Origin: Blumeriella jaapii
Lineage: Eukaryota > Ascomycota > Leotiomycetes > Helotiales > Drepanopezizaceae
Length of the DNA: 64,000 nt
Assembly: GCA_009599575.1 (NCBI GenBank)
Contig: VWND01000015.1
Location: 930,001 to 994,000, forward strand
Reading direction: 5' to 3'
Shown: in pieces, positions 1 through 11,327 of the stretch
Layout: each line of letters opens with the position of its first letter
How positions within the stretch are numbered: the stretch's first letter is position 1
Program-made: the position numbers and the translations under genes
The notes under the pieces: generated by a model
Database searches by the model: none
The model's input: the letters and a program-made list of their open reading frames with translations, nothing else
What the model was told of the DNA's origin: nothing

Positions 1-606
1 CTCGGGGCCTTCATGCACGGCGGCCAGGTGTGCATGGCGACGGAGCGCATCATCGTCGTGAAGGGCATCACGGACGCGTTCGCGACGGCGCTCAAGTCCG
101 CCATCGAAGCCATCTTCCCCGCGCACGGCGAGGCCCTCGTGCTCTGCACCGCGGCCGCCGTCAAGAAGAACCGGGCGCTGGTGGCGGACGCGCGCGCCAA
201 AGGCGGCGCCGTCATCTTCGGCGACGACGCCGTCGAGGAGGCCTCCCCCGCGCGCATGCGGCCCATCGTCGTGCAGGGCGTCTCGCGCGAGATGGACCTG
301 TACTACACGGAGAGCTTCGGGCCCACCGTGTCGCTCCTCGAGGTCGAGGACGAGGAGGCCGCCATCCGGCTCGCGAATGATACCGAGTATGGGCTCAGCG
401 CCGCCGTCTTCACCCGCGACCTGCTGGCCGGCTTGCGCATCGCGAAGAGGATCGACAGCGGCGCCGTGCACATCAATGCCATGACCATCCACGACGAGCC
501 GGATCTGCCGCATGGGGGCGTCAAGGCGAGTGGCTGGGGCCGCTTTGGGTCGCACGGCTTGCAGGAGTGGTACAAGACCAAGACGATCACGTACATGACT
601 TCGTGA
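1..606 (+). CDS. Aldehyde dehydrogenase, C-terminal part (5' end outside window)
   Basis: The frame is open from base 1, so the gene begins upstream of the window; about 201 residues remain. The fragment starts at the catalytic segment: GGQVCMATERI, with the nucleophilic Cys, matches the G-Q-x-C motif of NAD(P)-dependent aldehyde dehydrogenases. It continues through ESFGPTVSLL, ANDTEYGLSAAVFT and the C-terminal HGGVKASGWGRFG block, all typical of the superfamily. The enzyme oxidises an aldehyde to a carboxylic acid. The M-H-G-G-Q-V-C-M context resembles the fungal vanillin/salicylaldehyde dehydrogenase-like subgroup, but the substrate cannot be fixed from this part. No intron is visible, and the stop is TGA at 604-606. 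GC-rich codon use agrees with an expressed gene. Confidence 0.93.
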   Translation, partial: LGAFMHGGQVCMATERIIVVKGITDAFATALKSAIEAIFPAHGEALVLCTAAAVKKNRALVADARAKGGAVIFGDDAVEEASPARMRPIVVQGVSREMDLYYTESFGPTVSLLEVEDEEAAIRLANDTEYGLSAAVFTRDLLAGLRIAKRIDSGAVHINAMTIHDEPDLPHGGVKASGWGRFGSHGLQEWYKTKTITYMTS

Positions 607-1786
607 GGGGGATCGTGCCGTGGTGTTCGTAGACGTATATATATGTGTGTGTGTATGTATGTATGTTCAGGTGCTTGAAAGCGAGAGAGGTGTTGTGCTT
701 AAGTTGCGTTCCCAATATTGACTTCCTCGCTTCTTTCCAATTCTGGTCCAGCACTAGCGCCATCCATCTCCCCCTCAACATCAACATCAACATCAACATC
801 AACAGCAACATCAACATCGTCTCACCCTCACCACCCACCTACTACTTCACCACCAAGACTCGCGCACTCCCCCCCCTCCTCCAGAAAATCGATAGCTAGC
901 TACCCTCTACCCAACTATCCCCCCCTTCCACACTCTACCCCATCTCCGTGCGCCACGCCCAACTCTCTCTCCTCACCTACCGTTTCATACCGTACCGTAC
1001 CGTACCTACCGCAAAGTACACCTCGCCAGAACGGCCGCTGGGCTCCCGTGATCTTGCCATGGCCGCATATGGGTATGTACAGTACAGTACAGCACCGTAC
1101 CGTACCGTGTCACAGTGGCATCTTCGCAAGACCCCCGCTTCTAGCGAGATCACAGTGGAATCGACGGATGCGCAAGAGGGCTGCGGAGAGGGAGGGAGAC
1201 GGCTGGGACGCGCAGACGTGATGTGCGTAGTAGTAGGTAGGTGTGCTCGGTCGTGAAAGGGGTGGGTTTGTGGCGCGAGGAACTCGGTGTTGAAGGGGGG
1301 AGTTTGTTTTGCGGTGGAGATGGGGCGTGGGTTGTTTGGTTGGTTGGCAGGTTGGTTGGTTGGTAGGTTAGAAAATGGAATGAAGATGAAATGAGGGATG
1401 CGAAAGGATTCGTTGGCTTTTAAATGAGGTACTTGGATGGTAGCAGTGTGTACAGGTAGGTAGGTAGGTTTGATAGCTCAGGTAAAGAGGTAGGTGGAAC
1501 AGATTTGTATTTTGGTACACTGTGATACAAATGAGTAGGTAGATAAAGCAGGTACAAGCCTAAACGACTAACAGTACAACGGGGTCAGAAAAGATAGAAA
1601 GATAGAAAGAGAGAAAGGGGTATCACGATATCTAATCCCTTCCAATCCAATCCAATCCGAACGCCAACCCGCCTTTTTCTTTTTCCTTCCTTTCCCATTT
1701 TTTGCCCATGTCCCACCATCCAGAGACCAAATACTCCATCCCACTTCCCTCCTACTGCTCATTCCATGGCCTCACTCCTTTGAGAT
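607..1786. other. Intergenic region with simple repeats
   Basis: No gene is recognised. The stretch holds a TG/TATG run after the aldehyde dehydrogenase stop, an (ATCAAC)n hexamer array near 775-820, GTACAGTAC/CCGTACCGTAC-type motifs near 985-1105, and GGTT/GGTAGG runs near 1329-1480. The open frames here come from repetitive, Pro/Ser-rich sequence and look accidental. Confidence 0.6.
775..820. repeat. (ATCAAC)n microsatellite
   Basis: Seven or so tandem copies of the hexamer ATCAAC, with one interrupted by CAGCAA. No function is implied. Confidence 0.8.
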
Positions 1787-3817
1787 TCAAACAATCCCGG
1801 CCAAAACAACCATAACCCCCAGATAAACACCCATACACCTACACCCCTCCCTCCCCAGCATCCACCGGCTTTCCACCATCTCGCTCTGCACCAACGCGCC
1901 CCCCATGAAAGCCGCGACGAGCAGCGCAACCACCACGCGGCCTGCGAAGCCAGGTATGACGCCAAATGTCAGGATGGGGACGAGCGTGGTGATGGCGAGG
2001 GCGGAGGCGAGGCTGGGGAGGATGGGCGGCAGTTGGTGGGTCGGCGGAAGATGCGGTGATGAATGTGAGGAGGGAGGAGTGATGGAGGAAGATGGTAAGG
2101 TTGAGGACGAGGAGGGGCCGCGAGAGTGAGGGGTTGGTGGTCGTTGTGGTGGAGAGGAAGCTAAACACACGAGGTCGTGCGCTGGGTTGAGAAATCGCGT
2201 TTCCGTCTCAACGACCGGCTGCTCGGTTTGTAGATATGCGCGGTACAGCTCTATATCTTCGGGAGAGGGGCTAGCAAGGGACTGCGTGCCGTGGAAGGAG
2301 GATAGCGCCTGGTCTGTTTGTTTTGCTCGTTAGTGATGTATGTCCATGTGTCAAGTCACGGTCATTGGCCTTGGATGGGAGAGAGACGTACTATACTGCG
2401 CCAACTTGAATCCAATCTTGCCCAGAATGTCCGTCTTGTGCCACTGCAGCTCGCCGCCAGCCTGAGCCGCCAGCCTCCGTGACGCGGGCACGATATGCCC
2501 GCGCATGTCGATGACACGGGACTGCGTGTCGGCTTGATCCAGGAGCTGGAGCTGCTCCTCGAGCTCGCTTAGCTCGTCTTGGAGGTATAGCAGAAGGCGG
2601 TGGTTCAGTGCTGCGAACTTGCGGTACAGCGGCTTGACACTTGGGCTTTGCTGCTCGCTGGCCCTAGAATCCGACAGACGGGAGGCGAGGAGTTCATAGC
2701 CCGTAGCTGGGAACTGTTCTAAGCGGGGATGAGGGTGGTGTTGCATCTGATATTGGGGTCCCCCGCTTAGTGTTGAGGGGGGCATTGCTGAGGATTGGGT
2801 GTTCAGGCATGGCAAGTTCGGAATCTTGAACGGCTGTGTGGAGCCGTGAATCTTTTGCCGCTCTTGAGCTGCTGCTATCTGGAAGGCGACTTTCCCCAGT
2901 GCCTGGTCTGCTGGCGGTGGTGCGTCTAAGTCCAAGTCGTGGCCGCGCTCGCTTCTTTCTGGACTGCTACTTCGATCTGTGTCCATGTCTGCTGCTGCCT
3001 CGGAGAGATTGTCGTCTCCGTGGAAGCTGCTTGATGCTGAAGAGGATGTACTAGCGTGTTGTTGGTGGGTCGGCGCAGACTCGATGCAGGAGTCCTCTAT
3101 CTGTTTCTGTTGCCAGTGGGAAGCCTTCTCATTCCCCCCCTCTTTCTCCTCCTCCGCCTCGGATTCGTCATCCTCTTCTTCGTCTTCATCCGGCTCGGAT
3201 TCAGGTTGAGGAGATCCATCGTTCTCCAAGAATTGAAAAACATATGGGGGATCTGGCACAGCTAACGAATCGGATTTCTCTCCGGCCTCTTCCACCTCTG
3301 GCTTCTTTCGGGAGATTGATCTTTTCGTCACAGATGCTTGCGTGACGGTTGAATTGCTACCACTGGACGAGCTTGACTTGCTGGTCACAGCCGTTTGCGT
3401 GGTGATCATCGACACCATTGAGGGCGAGGTAAATCTAGACCTGGCTGCCAGTATTGATCTGTAACTCTCGGTTGTTTCTCCTCCACCCGGAGATGTAAAG
3501 CCCAACCCTCGAATTGAGTGCCGTCGGCGACGCCGCAGCCGTGACTCCCCATGCTCACCGTTTTTTGACGAACCAGTAGCTCCTTTAACCTGAGCATTCC
3601 TCGCTTCTCTTTTCGAGTGCTTGCTTCCCGATTTGTACTTCCTCCTAGATTGCTCTGTCTCTCTGCCCACGTTTTCATTCACAACTGCGTGGACGATTCT
3701 CGGATCGAGGCGTTTGACTTCACCAACGTCCCGGTTCTTCACTTCTTCTCTTATTTCATCATCGGAAGAGTCTTCACAAATTGACTTAACAGATGGTATG
3801 CTGTACTTCGTTGCCAT
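1787..3817 (-). CDS. DUF6594 domain membrane protein (2 exons)
   Basis: Exons: 3817-2392 and 2313-1787 (650 aa). The 78-bp intron has donor GTACGT, branch CTAAC and acceptor CAG; joining gives KLAQY-N-QALSSFHGTQ. The N-terminal ~390 residues are low-complexity: acidic, Ser-rich and Arg-rich stretches. The C-terminal third matches the fungal DUF6594 family: a charged helix (KFAALNHRLLLYLQDELSELE) near residue 400, the KxAQYNQAL segment, then the membrane end with hydrophobic segments around LASALAITTLVPILTFGV, RVVVALLVAAFMGG and the last 20 residues. DUF6594 proteins are expanded in filamentous fungi and their function is unknown. The start was chosen as the first ATG of the open frame; a TIR transposon lies 55 bp upstream. 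Family assignment and splice are strong, function is not known. Confidence 0.82.
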
Positions 3818-3872
3818 GATGGAGGTACTACTGCGAAATCGTCGTTATGATTGATGTTTCGTTTAAACTTTA

Positions 3873-4000
3873 ATAGTGGGCTGCCTTCCCACATTTATCC
3901 TGCGGGCACTCGGATAATGTGGGGGAAAGCAAGTGTCCCACTGCATCCAAGTGTCCCATCTCAATTCATGATTTTTTACGATCGCATTTTATAATAAAAC
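3873..4000 (+). repeat. Left terminal inverted repeat
   Basis: Reverse complement of 5106-5231 with few differences: one extra C in the GTGTCCCACTGC stretch, A versus G in TCTCAATTCATG, and scattered changes at the inner end. It contains the twice-repeated AAGTGTCC motif. Confidence 0.9.
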
Positions 4001-5105
4001 ATTATTATTTAATTACGCCAAATTGAGAGGTAATAAAAGCAGGAAGCTATTTTTAGATTCTAAATTAAAAATTTCATTTTTATTAATAAAAAGTTATTAA
4101 ATTATATATTTTCATTAAATTTTCTATTTTTTATTATCGCATTTTGTATCAAAACACTATTAACGCCAGATACTTAATTATAATAAGTTGATAAATAATA
4201 AAAACAGAAAGCTATTATTAAATTATAAGTTAAAAGTTTCATTTTTATTAATTAAAAGTTCTAAAACGAAATGTTTTGTTTTAATTTTTATTTCTTATAA
4301 TCGCATTTTAAATTAAAATACTTTCAACGCCAGTTATTTAATTATAAAAAACTGAATAAAAGTAAATTCAGCTTGTATTCGAATAGAATTTATAGAAAAC
4401 ATATTTAATTTTACGTCGGAACATTCATTTTTGATTAAGTGAAAGTAATTTAAATCGTTTTTGTACGCATTTCCAATCAGAAATTGTATTAATTAAACGG
4501 CTACGAATCGTACAAATACAATATACTTTTATTAAAACTAAATAAAGCTTATATTTTTTTTTAGCTTTCTAGCTATTCTACATATGTTTTTCAGCTTTTA
4601 AATATCGATATAATATTTATATTCGGAAGGTAAAAAACAAAAGGCAAAAGGTAAAAGAAAACCGTTAGTTTTACGAAAAGCTTTTGCTTAAGCGTATAAT
4701 AAGTAAAAGAAGCTGCTTACGAATCTTGGATTTTAGGTTATAAAAGCAATAAAGTTGCAAAGCAAAAAAAAATCGTATTTAAAATAATAAATTGCATTTT
4801 TTTTGCCGAAAATCTTGAAATATAATAAAACGCGAGCTTAATAAAGCTTTTATAATTATCGAATAGCTTATAACCGATTAAAAAGGTTAATCTGAATTAT
4901 TATATAAAATATTTTAATTGCAAACAAATGTAAATAGGCTTTCTGAAAGCGAAAAAGCGAAAAAAAATTGAAAATGCGTACAAAAACACTTGTTTAAATT
5001 AATTTCTATTAATAAAATTTAATTTTTTAAATCAAAATCTAAAAATAACTGCTTGCTTTTATTATAATTTAATTTAGTATAATTAAATATCTGGCGTTGG
5101 TGGTG

Positions 5106-5231
5106 TTTTAATATAAAATGCGATCGTAAAAAATCATGAACTGAGATGGGACACTTGGATGCAGTGGACACTTGCTTTCCCCCACATTATCCGAGTGCCC
5201 GCAGGATAAATGTGGGAAGGCAGCCCACTAT
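5106..5231 (-). repeat. Right terminal inverted repeat
   Basis: Partner of the left TIR, in inverted orientation and ending CAGCCCACTAT followed by the TA duplication. Similarity to the left arm can be followed weakly inward to about 4967. Confidence 0.9.
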
Positions 5232-5233
5232 TA

Positions 5234-6728
5234 GTGAGAAAGCAAACATCCCCGGGTAACAGAAGCTGCAGGCGTACCTGGACCGAGTCACAAGTTTGGC
5301 AGTCCAATTGACAACCTAAGTCTGCAAGCTAGAGGTTTCTGATTGGAATGATGCAAACCGAGCGGAGATTTTCATGGTTGCAGGAGTGAGAAGATCTGGA
5401 GTATTGTACGGTTTAGACGTGTAGACGTTGGTTTACTGAGGATGACGACTCTATCCTCTGATCGACGGTGTCAGGCCTGTTGGGTCCGTTTCGAGGGGCA
5501 GACAGGGGCCGGTAGTGGGGGTTCTGTTGTCTCGCGGGGACGAACTGGGGTTGGAGAGCCAAAGATCTGCGGCCCGGGATCTCAAGATGAGGATCCCTGA
5601 AGGACAGCCATGTTTGGGAATGCCGGCAGGAGAATGCCTTTTGTTGTTGGATGATCGGTTAACACAGTAGGAGCGGGAACGGGAATGTAAGTGTATACTC
5701 GGTATAAGATTGGTGATATGATATGGAGGAAGGGGTTGTAGGAAGGAGAGAGGGTTTCAGTTTAAGCGGTGGATAGAATCTGTTAGATGGTGTGATGTAA
5801 GATGGCGTCTGGGAGGAAGATGTTTTTGTAGTACAGTACTGTAAACTAGATCGGGCGTACAGCACATTGTCCACGCGCTCAAGCTGGTTTTCGTCCGAGG
5901 ACCCGACTTTTTGATGGATGGAAAAGACGACGAAAAGATAAGACATCAAATACACTAGTAGGTATATCAAAGACAAAAGAAGAAGTCAATGTACGAAACT
6001 CTAAGCAGGGCGACGTGCTGTCTTCTTACTTGGCCATCGGTCTCGGAGGCAGGTGGCCAAGACGTGCTCAACACAGATGTACTGTATCGCTGGATGTTCG
6101 AGGTGTGAAATGTGCTAGAAGCATCGGCATGAGAAGGTACTGGAGCATTCACATCGTACTTGTGTGACCGACCAGACCGGGTTCATCAGGTATGTACATA
6201 GGATGCAACCCGGGAGGCGGGCTGGGACAGGTGAGATGGCCTGCTCGAACGAGGTGGTACGAACGACTTTATCATGATCAAGACATACTGTAAGTTGTTG
6301 TCATTGTTCGAAAGAGATTGGAGGTGATGAGACCTCGGAGCTCGAAGAATACTGTAGAGGGAGGATGTAAACAGGAGGCAGAGAATCAGACTCGGCTACT
6401 TGGCTGAGTAAACAATCAGGGGCCGGGCCGACAAAGCGCCGTCCAGTCACGGTTCGGGTCGTCTTGGGCCAGTACTGTAGAACCTCACTTTTCTCAACAC
6501 CGACTGCTTTGCAGCTCCTCTCGACCTCGCACAAGATCATGGTCTTCGACTCTCCTCGGCGCTTGGCTCTCCGAATCTTTGTCGAATCCGCACACTTCAG
6601 AAGCTTGCGAAGCCTTGGTGTACCAGGAAATTAGGGAAATATCTGCATCTTTCGTCCCTCCCAACCACCGATCATCTCACACCAATATCCGTCGTCTCAA
6701 ACCAAACCGCCGTCGATTGACCAGAGCC
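5234..6728. other. Intergenic region upstream of GatB
   Basis: No gene is supported. A 105-codon frame on the minus strand (5976-5659) has a hydrophobic start but no recognisable family and biased low-complexity content. A TAGTACAGTACTGTAA palindrome-like motif sits near 5828. The last ~150 bases before 6729 are open in the GatB frame and probably form its 5' leader. Confidence 0.5.
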
Positions 6729-8537
6729 ATGGCTCGCATTTCTCCGAACATCCTGCGTAGATACTTGTTCGGCGGCCAGCTTCCTTCTCGCGGCTGTCTG
6801 AGACATGCCCGGCCGGCTGCACAATCTGTGTATTGCCTACGGAACCACACATCACAAGCAAACACCGAAAGAAGCACTGCAGACCCTCCGATCGCGTTTC
6901 GGAAGCAGTTGAAAGACGAAGCAAAGCAGCGGAAGGCAGAGGGAAGCGGGAAGAAGTCGAACAAGGACAATCAGACATTGGACAAGTGGGAGTTGACCGT
7001 GGGCATCGAGATTCATGCCCAGTTAAACACCGAACGAAAGCTTTTCTCCTCGGCCGCATCCACGATCAACGATGCGCCGAACACCCATGTGGCCCTGTTC
7101 GATGTCGCGATGCCTGGCTCCCAACCTATCTTCCAAAAAGAGACGTTGATTCCTGCTCTGCGAGCCGCGCTCGCCCTGAACTGCGATGTCCAGAAGACGA
7201 GCCGCTTCGACCGCAAGCATTACTTTCATTGGGACCAACCCTCTGGATACCAGATCACACAGTACTATGAACCCCTCGCGAAAGATGGATACATTACCCT
7301 CTACGCGCACGATGGCATTGCGAAGGAGGATGGCGAGCAGATCAAGATTGGCATCAAGCAGGTGCAAATGGAACAGGATACTGCCAAGACGATGTCCCAG
7401 CCTGGAGATGTACATTGGCTGGACTTCAATCGCGTTGGACTGCCGTTGATAGAGATCATCACGTTGCCTCAGATCCACCACCCAAGTACGGCTGCTGCGC
7501 TGGTTCGCAAAGTCCAGATCTTGTTGAGTGCAGTTGATGCTTGTGTGCTGGGCATGCAATCGGGTGGCTTGCGAGCCGATGTCAATGTCTCGGTGAGAAG
7601 ACGCGGTGCTGAAGAGAGCCACGAGTATGCTGGCGTCAAGGGCCTCGGGCAGAGAACCGAGATCAAGAACCTGAGCAGCTTCAAGGCCGTCGAGGATGCT
7701 ATCATTGCTGAGCGCGACCGACAGATCGCTGTTCTCGAATCCGGAGGTGTGATCGAAGGAGAGACTCGAGGATGGACCATTGGTAGCACGGAGACAAAGC
7801 GTTTACGGGGAAAGGAAGGAGAGGTCGACTACCGCTACATGCCCGACCCCGACCTCGGGCCCGTGGTCATCGGCCAAGACCTCCTCGACCATCTGAAAGC
7901 TACCCTGGGCGTCCTTCCTGACGAGGAACTTGACATCCTCGTCAAGCAATACGGACTCACAGTCAAAGACGCCTTGTCAATGGTCTCACTCAACGACGGC
8001 GGCCGCGTGGAATACTTCCGCAACCTCGTAGACGAGTACAGAGCCCCCGAGGAAGACCTGCAAACCGTCGGCCGCTTCTGTGGGAACTGGGTCCTACACG
8101 AAATGGGCGGCCTCACCCACCCGACCCTCGATGACAATAACCCGCTCCGTATGACCAGCGACGGCTCCTGTGTCATCCCGCATAGCCGTCTCGCGCCCCT
8201 CCTCCGCTTCTTAGATTCGAAGCGGATCACAGGCAAGACTGCTAAGCACGTCCTGTCTAAGCTCTTCCTCGGAGGGCTTGCAGGCAGAGAGGATAGCGCA
8301 GAAGCGATTATTGATAGAGAGATATTGTGGTTTAAGCCGTTGTCGGAGGATGAGCTGGAGAGCATGGCGAGGAGCGTGTTGGATGAAAAAACGGTCACGG
8401 AGATCCTGGCGGGGAAGACGGGGAAGATCAATTTTTTGCTAGGGAAAATGATGAGGTTGGATGAAGAGGGGAGAGTGGATGCGCAGCAGGCTACGGCTGT
8501 GCTGAAGAGGGTCATCGAGGAGCAGAGGGGCGAGTAG
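6729..8537 (+). CDS. PET112: Mitochondrial glutamyl-tRNA(Gln) amidotransferase subunit B
   Basis: Intronless, 602 aa. GatB/PET112 is the tRNA-binding and kinase subunit of the GatAB-type complex that converts misacylated Glu-tRNA(Gln) to Gln-tRNA(Gln) in mitochondria. The conserved N-terminal cradle starts at WELTVGIEIHAQLNT (~residue 80). It continues with the family signature LRADVNVSVRR, the TEIKNLSSF segment, and the C-terminal tRNA-binding YqeY-like tail (LLGKMMRL...VDAQQATAVLKR). The frame is open 50 codons further upstream from an ATG at 6579. I prefer 6729 because of its CCATGGC context and because the Arg-rich, acid-poor MARISPNILRRYLFGG is a good mitochondrial presequence. The length fits fungal GatB plus a targeting peptide. 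Confidence 0.95.
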   Translation: MARISPNILRRYLFGGQLPSRGCLRHARPAAQSVYCLRNHTSQANTERSTADPPIAFRKQLKDEAKQRKAEGSGKKSNKDNQTLDKWELTVGIEIHAQLNTERKLFSSAASTINDAPNTHVALFDVAMPGSQPIFQKETLIPALRAALALNCDVQKTSRFDRKHYFHWDQPSGYQITQYYEPLAKDGYITLYAHDGIAKEDGEQIKIGIKQVQMEQDTAKTMSQPGDVHWLDFNRVGLPLIEIITLPQIHHPSTAAALVRKVQILLSAVDACVLGMQSGGLRADVNVSVRRRGAEESHEYAGVKGLGQRTEIKNLSSFKAVEDAIIAERDRQIAVLESGGVIEGETRGWTIGSTETKRLRGKEGEVDYRYMPDPDLGPVVIGQDLLDHLKATLGVLPDEELDILVKQYGLTVKDALSMVSLNDGGRVEYFRNLVDEYRAPEEDLQTVGRFCGNWVLHEMGGLTHPTLDDNNPLRMTSDGSCVIPHSRLAPLLRFLDSKRITGKTAKHVLSKLFLGGLAGREDSAEAIIDREILWFKPLSEDELESMARSVLDEKTVTEILAGKTGKINFLLGKMMRLDEEGRVDAQQATAVLKRVIEEQRGE

Positions 8538-9729
8538 GAGAACGTCAAGTGTCCCTTTCTTCCCCCAGATCTCGTAAGCGTTCTAGTTGCCATGATGCCA
8601 AACAGCTTTGTCTGTGTTTCAACTAACTCAGCTGAGGTTATGGCAAGACTGTATGATCACCGTAGGCCTTGATCAATTCTTCGCTAAGTGGCAGTAGCCA
8701 ACACCAAGCAGGTCTGGCAACAAACAGCTCCGGCTGCAGAGTCGATCGATGCATGGCTATTTCGCGATCATGATGACTGCTTTCTGGTGCCATGTTGACA
8801 CATCCCTCCAACATCCACGGATGTCCGCCTCCTTCTGATCCATGCATAATTCCTATCAAATCCTACATCAACACGTCAAAAAACCCGAGACCACCACCAC
8901 TTGAGACGAGATAGCACAACCATAACTCAAAACGACGTCCCCTCCTTTATCTAACCTCTTACTTAACAACAAACCACACAGCGAGCCCACTTCCAAATCC
9001 TTCGCATCCGCTCCCCCCCCCCCCTCTCTCTTTCGCGGCCTTGCCATTTTCCGGGCCTGCACCTCTATCTACACAGCAAGAAGAGAAGAACAACAACAAG
9101 CAAGAGAGAACACCACCTTTATCCAGTCTTGCTGTGGGAAACACATGTCCTGGCGAGCTGTACATGTGCAATCCCAGCTCGCGTCCTCCTCTCCTGCCCC
9201 AGTTGGTCTCGTCCGTTGCCGCGAGATCGTGTTTTCTGGTATCGTTACACGCCTCGCGATTGTCGGCTTGCGTGCCCGTTTGCGAAATGGTGTCTGTCGT
9301 GTGCTGAAAAGGGGCTTGGTTCTCGTGTGTGTCGTTTCACTGACTTTTTCAATGTTTTGGATAGGTATTGAGGGTGTCTGTTGATGCTGCGTTGGGTGCG
9401 TTGGGTGCGTTGGGTGCGTTGGGTGCGTTGGGTGCGAGTTGAGGGGGTGGGGGGATGTTTGTTAGATTGTTGTGTACGGTAAGTGGTAGATAGATGACTT
9501 GGGGAAGGAACGGGCTTTTTGTTGGTGATGTACGCGAGGTGGTTTGCTACCTCCCTTGCCTAGGTAGGTAGTGAATTGCCTCCATGTGAAAAAGAGCTTT
9601 ATGAACATGAGTTGAACAACCAAGAACGCAAGGGCCAAGAGCAGGCAATTCTCATATATACCTTGCAGGAACAAGTCCCTACTAGAGAAGTGTTTCAACT
9701 ATCCACATGCCTCTCAAGTCGTAAGCTAT
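8538..9729. other. Intergenic region between GatB and the MFS gene (convergent 3' ends)
   Basis: No gene is recognised. It contains a C-run near 9010-9025, a 9-bp tandem repeat at 9388-9436 and CCTACC/GGTAGG motifs near 9555. Confidence 0.5.
9388..9436. repeat. 9-bp tandem repeat TGCGTTGGG
   Basis: About 5.4 perfect copies of TGCGTTGGG in tandem, non-coding. Confidence 0.9.
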
Positions 9730-11327
9730 CTATAAAGTATACCTGAAGCCCTCCTGTCCCTCGATAGCCTTCCCACCCCTCTCTACCCGCTTATTAGCCA
9801 AGTGGAACTTCAGCGTCAGCGCCAGCGTGATGACAATCACCAACCCGCTACTGATAATGGTCGTCAGGATACCCGGGCCGTACTTCGGCGCATCCTGCTC
9901 GCGGAAGACCGTGCTCCCGATAATGCCGCCGATGCCGCCAAAGCCGACCAGCGTCGCGGAGCACAGGGCGCGCTTCCACTGCCCGCGGATGTTGTTGGCC
10001 TGATAGGTGAGCACGGCGGGGATGTTGGCGTTGCAGGCGATAGTGGCGAGGAAGACGCCGAAGTAGCGCACGCCATTGTTCGACGCGTAGCCGAGCAGCG
10101 GCAGGCCGACGAGGCCCAGGCAGGCGTTGAAGATGATGATCGGCGCCCGCATATGATACTTGTCGCCGAGCGCCGCGGCGTAATACATAACGATGGCGGC
10201 GGCCACGTACGGCGGTGCCACAAGGCACTGCGCTTTGGCGATGCTGAAGCCCATGCCGATGCGCAGGATGACGGGGAGGAAGTAGGCAATGGCGTAGGTG
10301 TTGGTGGTCGTGAGGCCGAAGAGGAACGCGAAACCCCAGACCTTGGAGTCGAGAGCGTTCAAGAGGTAGGACTTGATGGAGAAGGGCTCGGGGATGGCGT
10401 CGTGGCGGTCAATCTCGATACGCGCCACGATGAATTCTGCTTCCTTCTGATTGAGAAATCTGAAGGACTTGGCCGCATGCTCGGGAAAGTCGACTATAAG
10501 GAAGTAGCCGGCGATGCCGAGGACGCAGGTCATAAGGCCTTCAATCTGGGCGCTGTTAGATAGGAGTGCTGGATGGCTATGAAAGGGGGGACGTACGATG
10601 AAGATCCAGCGCCAGCCAGAGAGGTTGCCAAGCCCGTGCATTTGCATTACACCGTAGGCCAAAATACCTCCGCAGGCTGAAGCCATACTGCCAATGAGGT
10701 AGAAGACGGCATTGCGCTTCTGGAGCTCGTATCTGGTGTACCATGTGGAGAGGAGGTAAGCGCAGCCTGGGAAGAAGCCGGCCTCCAGAACACCAAGGAT
10801 TACTCGAAGACCAACCAACTCTTTCCATTTCTTGACAAAGCCGAATGCCTGGAATCGTTAGAGTGGGAACAGTTCGGTCCAGGTAGAAAGATACTCACAA
10901 TCATGATACCTCCCCAGAGTACAACAATAGCCGTCAGAAATTTCCGCGGTCCAATCTTCCGTAGCACAACAGTGGCAGGCGGTTGGAAAAGCACATACGG
11001 GATGAAGAAAATGAGAACAATGAGGTTGTACTGCTCGCCCTTGAGTTTGAGGCCTTTCGACATGCTTCGACATAGTCAGCGCATGGGTAGTGGGCAAGTC
11101 ACAACAGTCAGCGCGTACCCCGCAATGTTGACAGCTCCCAGATTCGTTCTGTCCATAAGACTGCATGCGTACAAAGCACCCAGAGTCAAAACAAGACGGC
11201 GATCGACCTTCCGAATGATTTTTTTCTGCTCGTCTGGTGTGAACTGGGCAATGCGAGCATCGTTGGATTCGTCTGAAATTGTCCGCTCGACATAGTCAAG
11301 GGACACTTTCTCGGGATCAGAAGGCAT
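9730..11327 (-). CDS. MFS transporter, Dal5/allantoate permease-like (4 exons)
   Basis: Exons: 11327-11119, 11064-10899, 10848-10597, 10545-9730 (480 aa). Introns are 54, 50 and 51 bp with donors GTACGC, GTGAGT and GTACGT and branch sites CTGAC, CTAAC and CTAAC. Spliced junctions restore family blocks: DRTNLGAVNIAG-MSKGLKLKGEQYN, LWGGIMI-AFGFVKKW and GWRWIFI-IEGLMTCV. The D-R-x-N-x-G motif after TM1, the RFFLG-like RVILGVLEAGFFPGCAYLLSTWY and about 12 hydrophobic segments place it in the anion:cation symporter (Dal5) family. That family imports organic anions such as allantoate, nicotinate, pantothenate or biotin precursors at the plasma membrane. The exact substrate cannot be read. Intron 3 is a multiple of three and stop-free, so retention would only insert 17 residues. 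Confidence 0.93.

Larger units (their letters stand above)
3873..5231. mobile_element. AT-rich non-autonomous DNA transposon with terminal inverted repeats
   Basis: The ends are inverted copies: ATAGTGGGCTGCCTTCCC at 3873 reads outwards as its complement ending at 5231, and near-perfect identity continues for about 125 bp. A TA dinucleotide flanks each end (3871-3872 and 5232-5233), as in Tc1/mariner-type target duplication. The interior is strongly A+T rich, full of stops and has no transposase frame, consistent with a MITE-like or RIP-mutated element. Weaker inverted similarity extends further: TTTTTGTACGCATTT at ~4460 has its complement at ~4975. The left arm is longer because it holds three diverged ~155-165-bp tandem units, marked by ATCGCATTTT at about 3981, 4136 and 4300. 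The superfamily cannot be decided without a transposase. Confidence 0.85.

Noticed and set aside
1568..1965. Minus-strand frames downstream of the DUF6594 gene
   Set aside because: They overlap the DUF6594 last exon in other registers or lie in its 3' flank, and have no independent support.
9802..10563. 253-codon plus-strand frame over the MFS gene
   Set aside because: Antisense shadow of a clear transporter gene, with hydrophilic repetitive content and no family.
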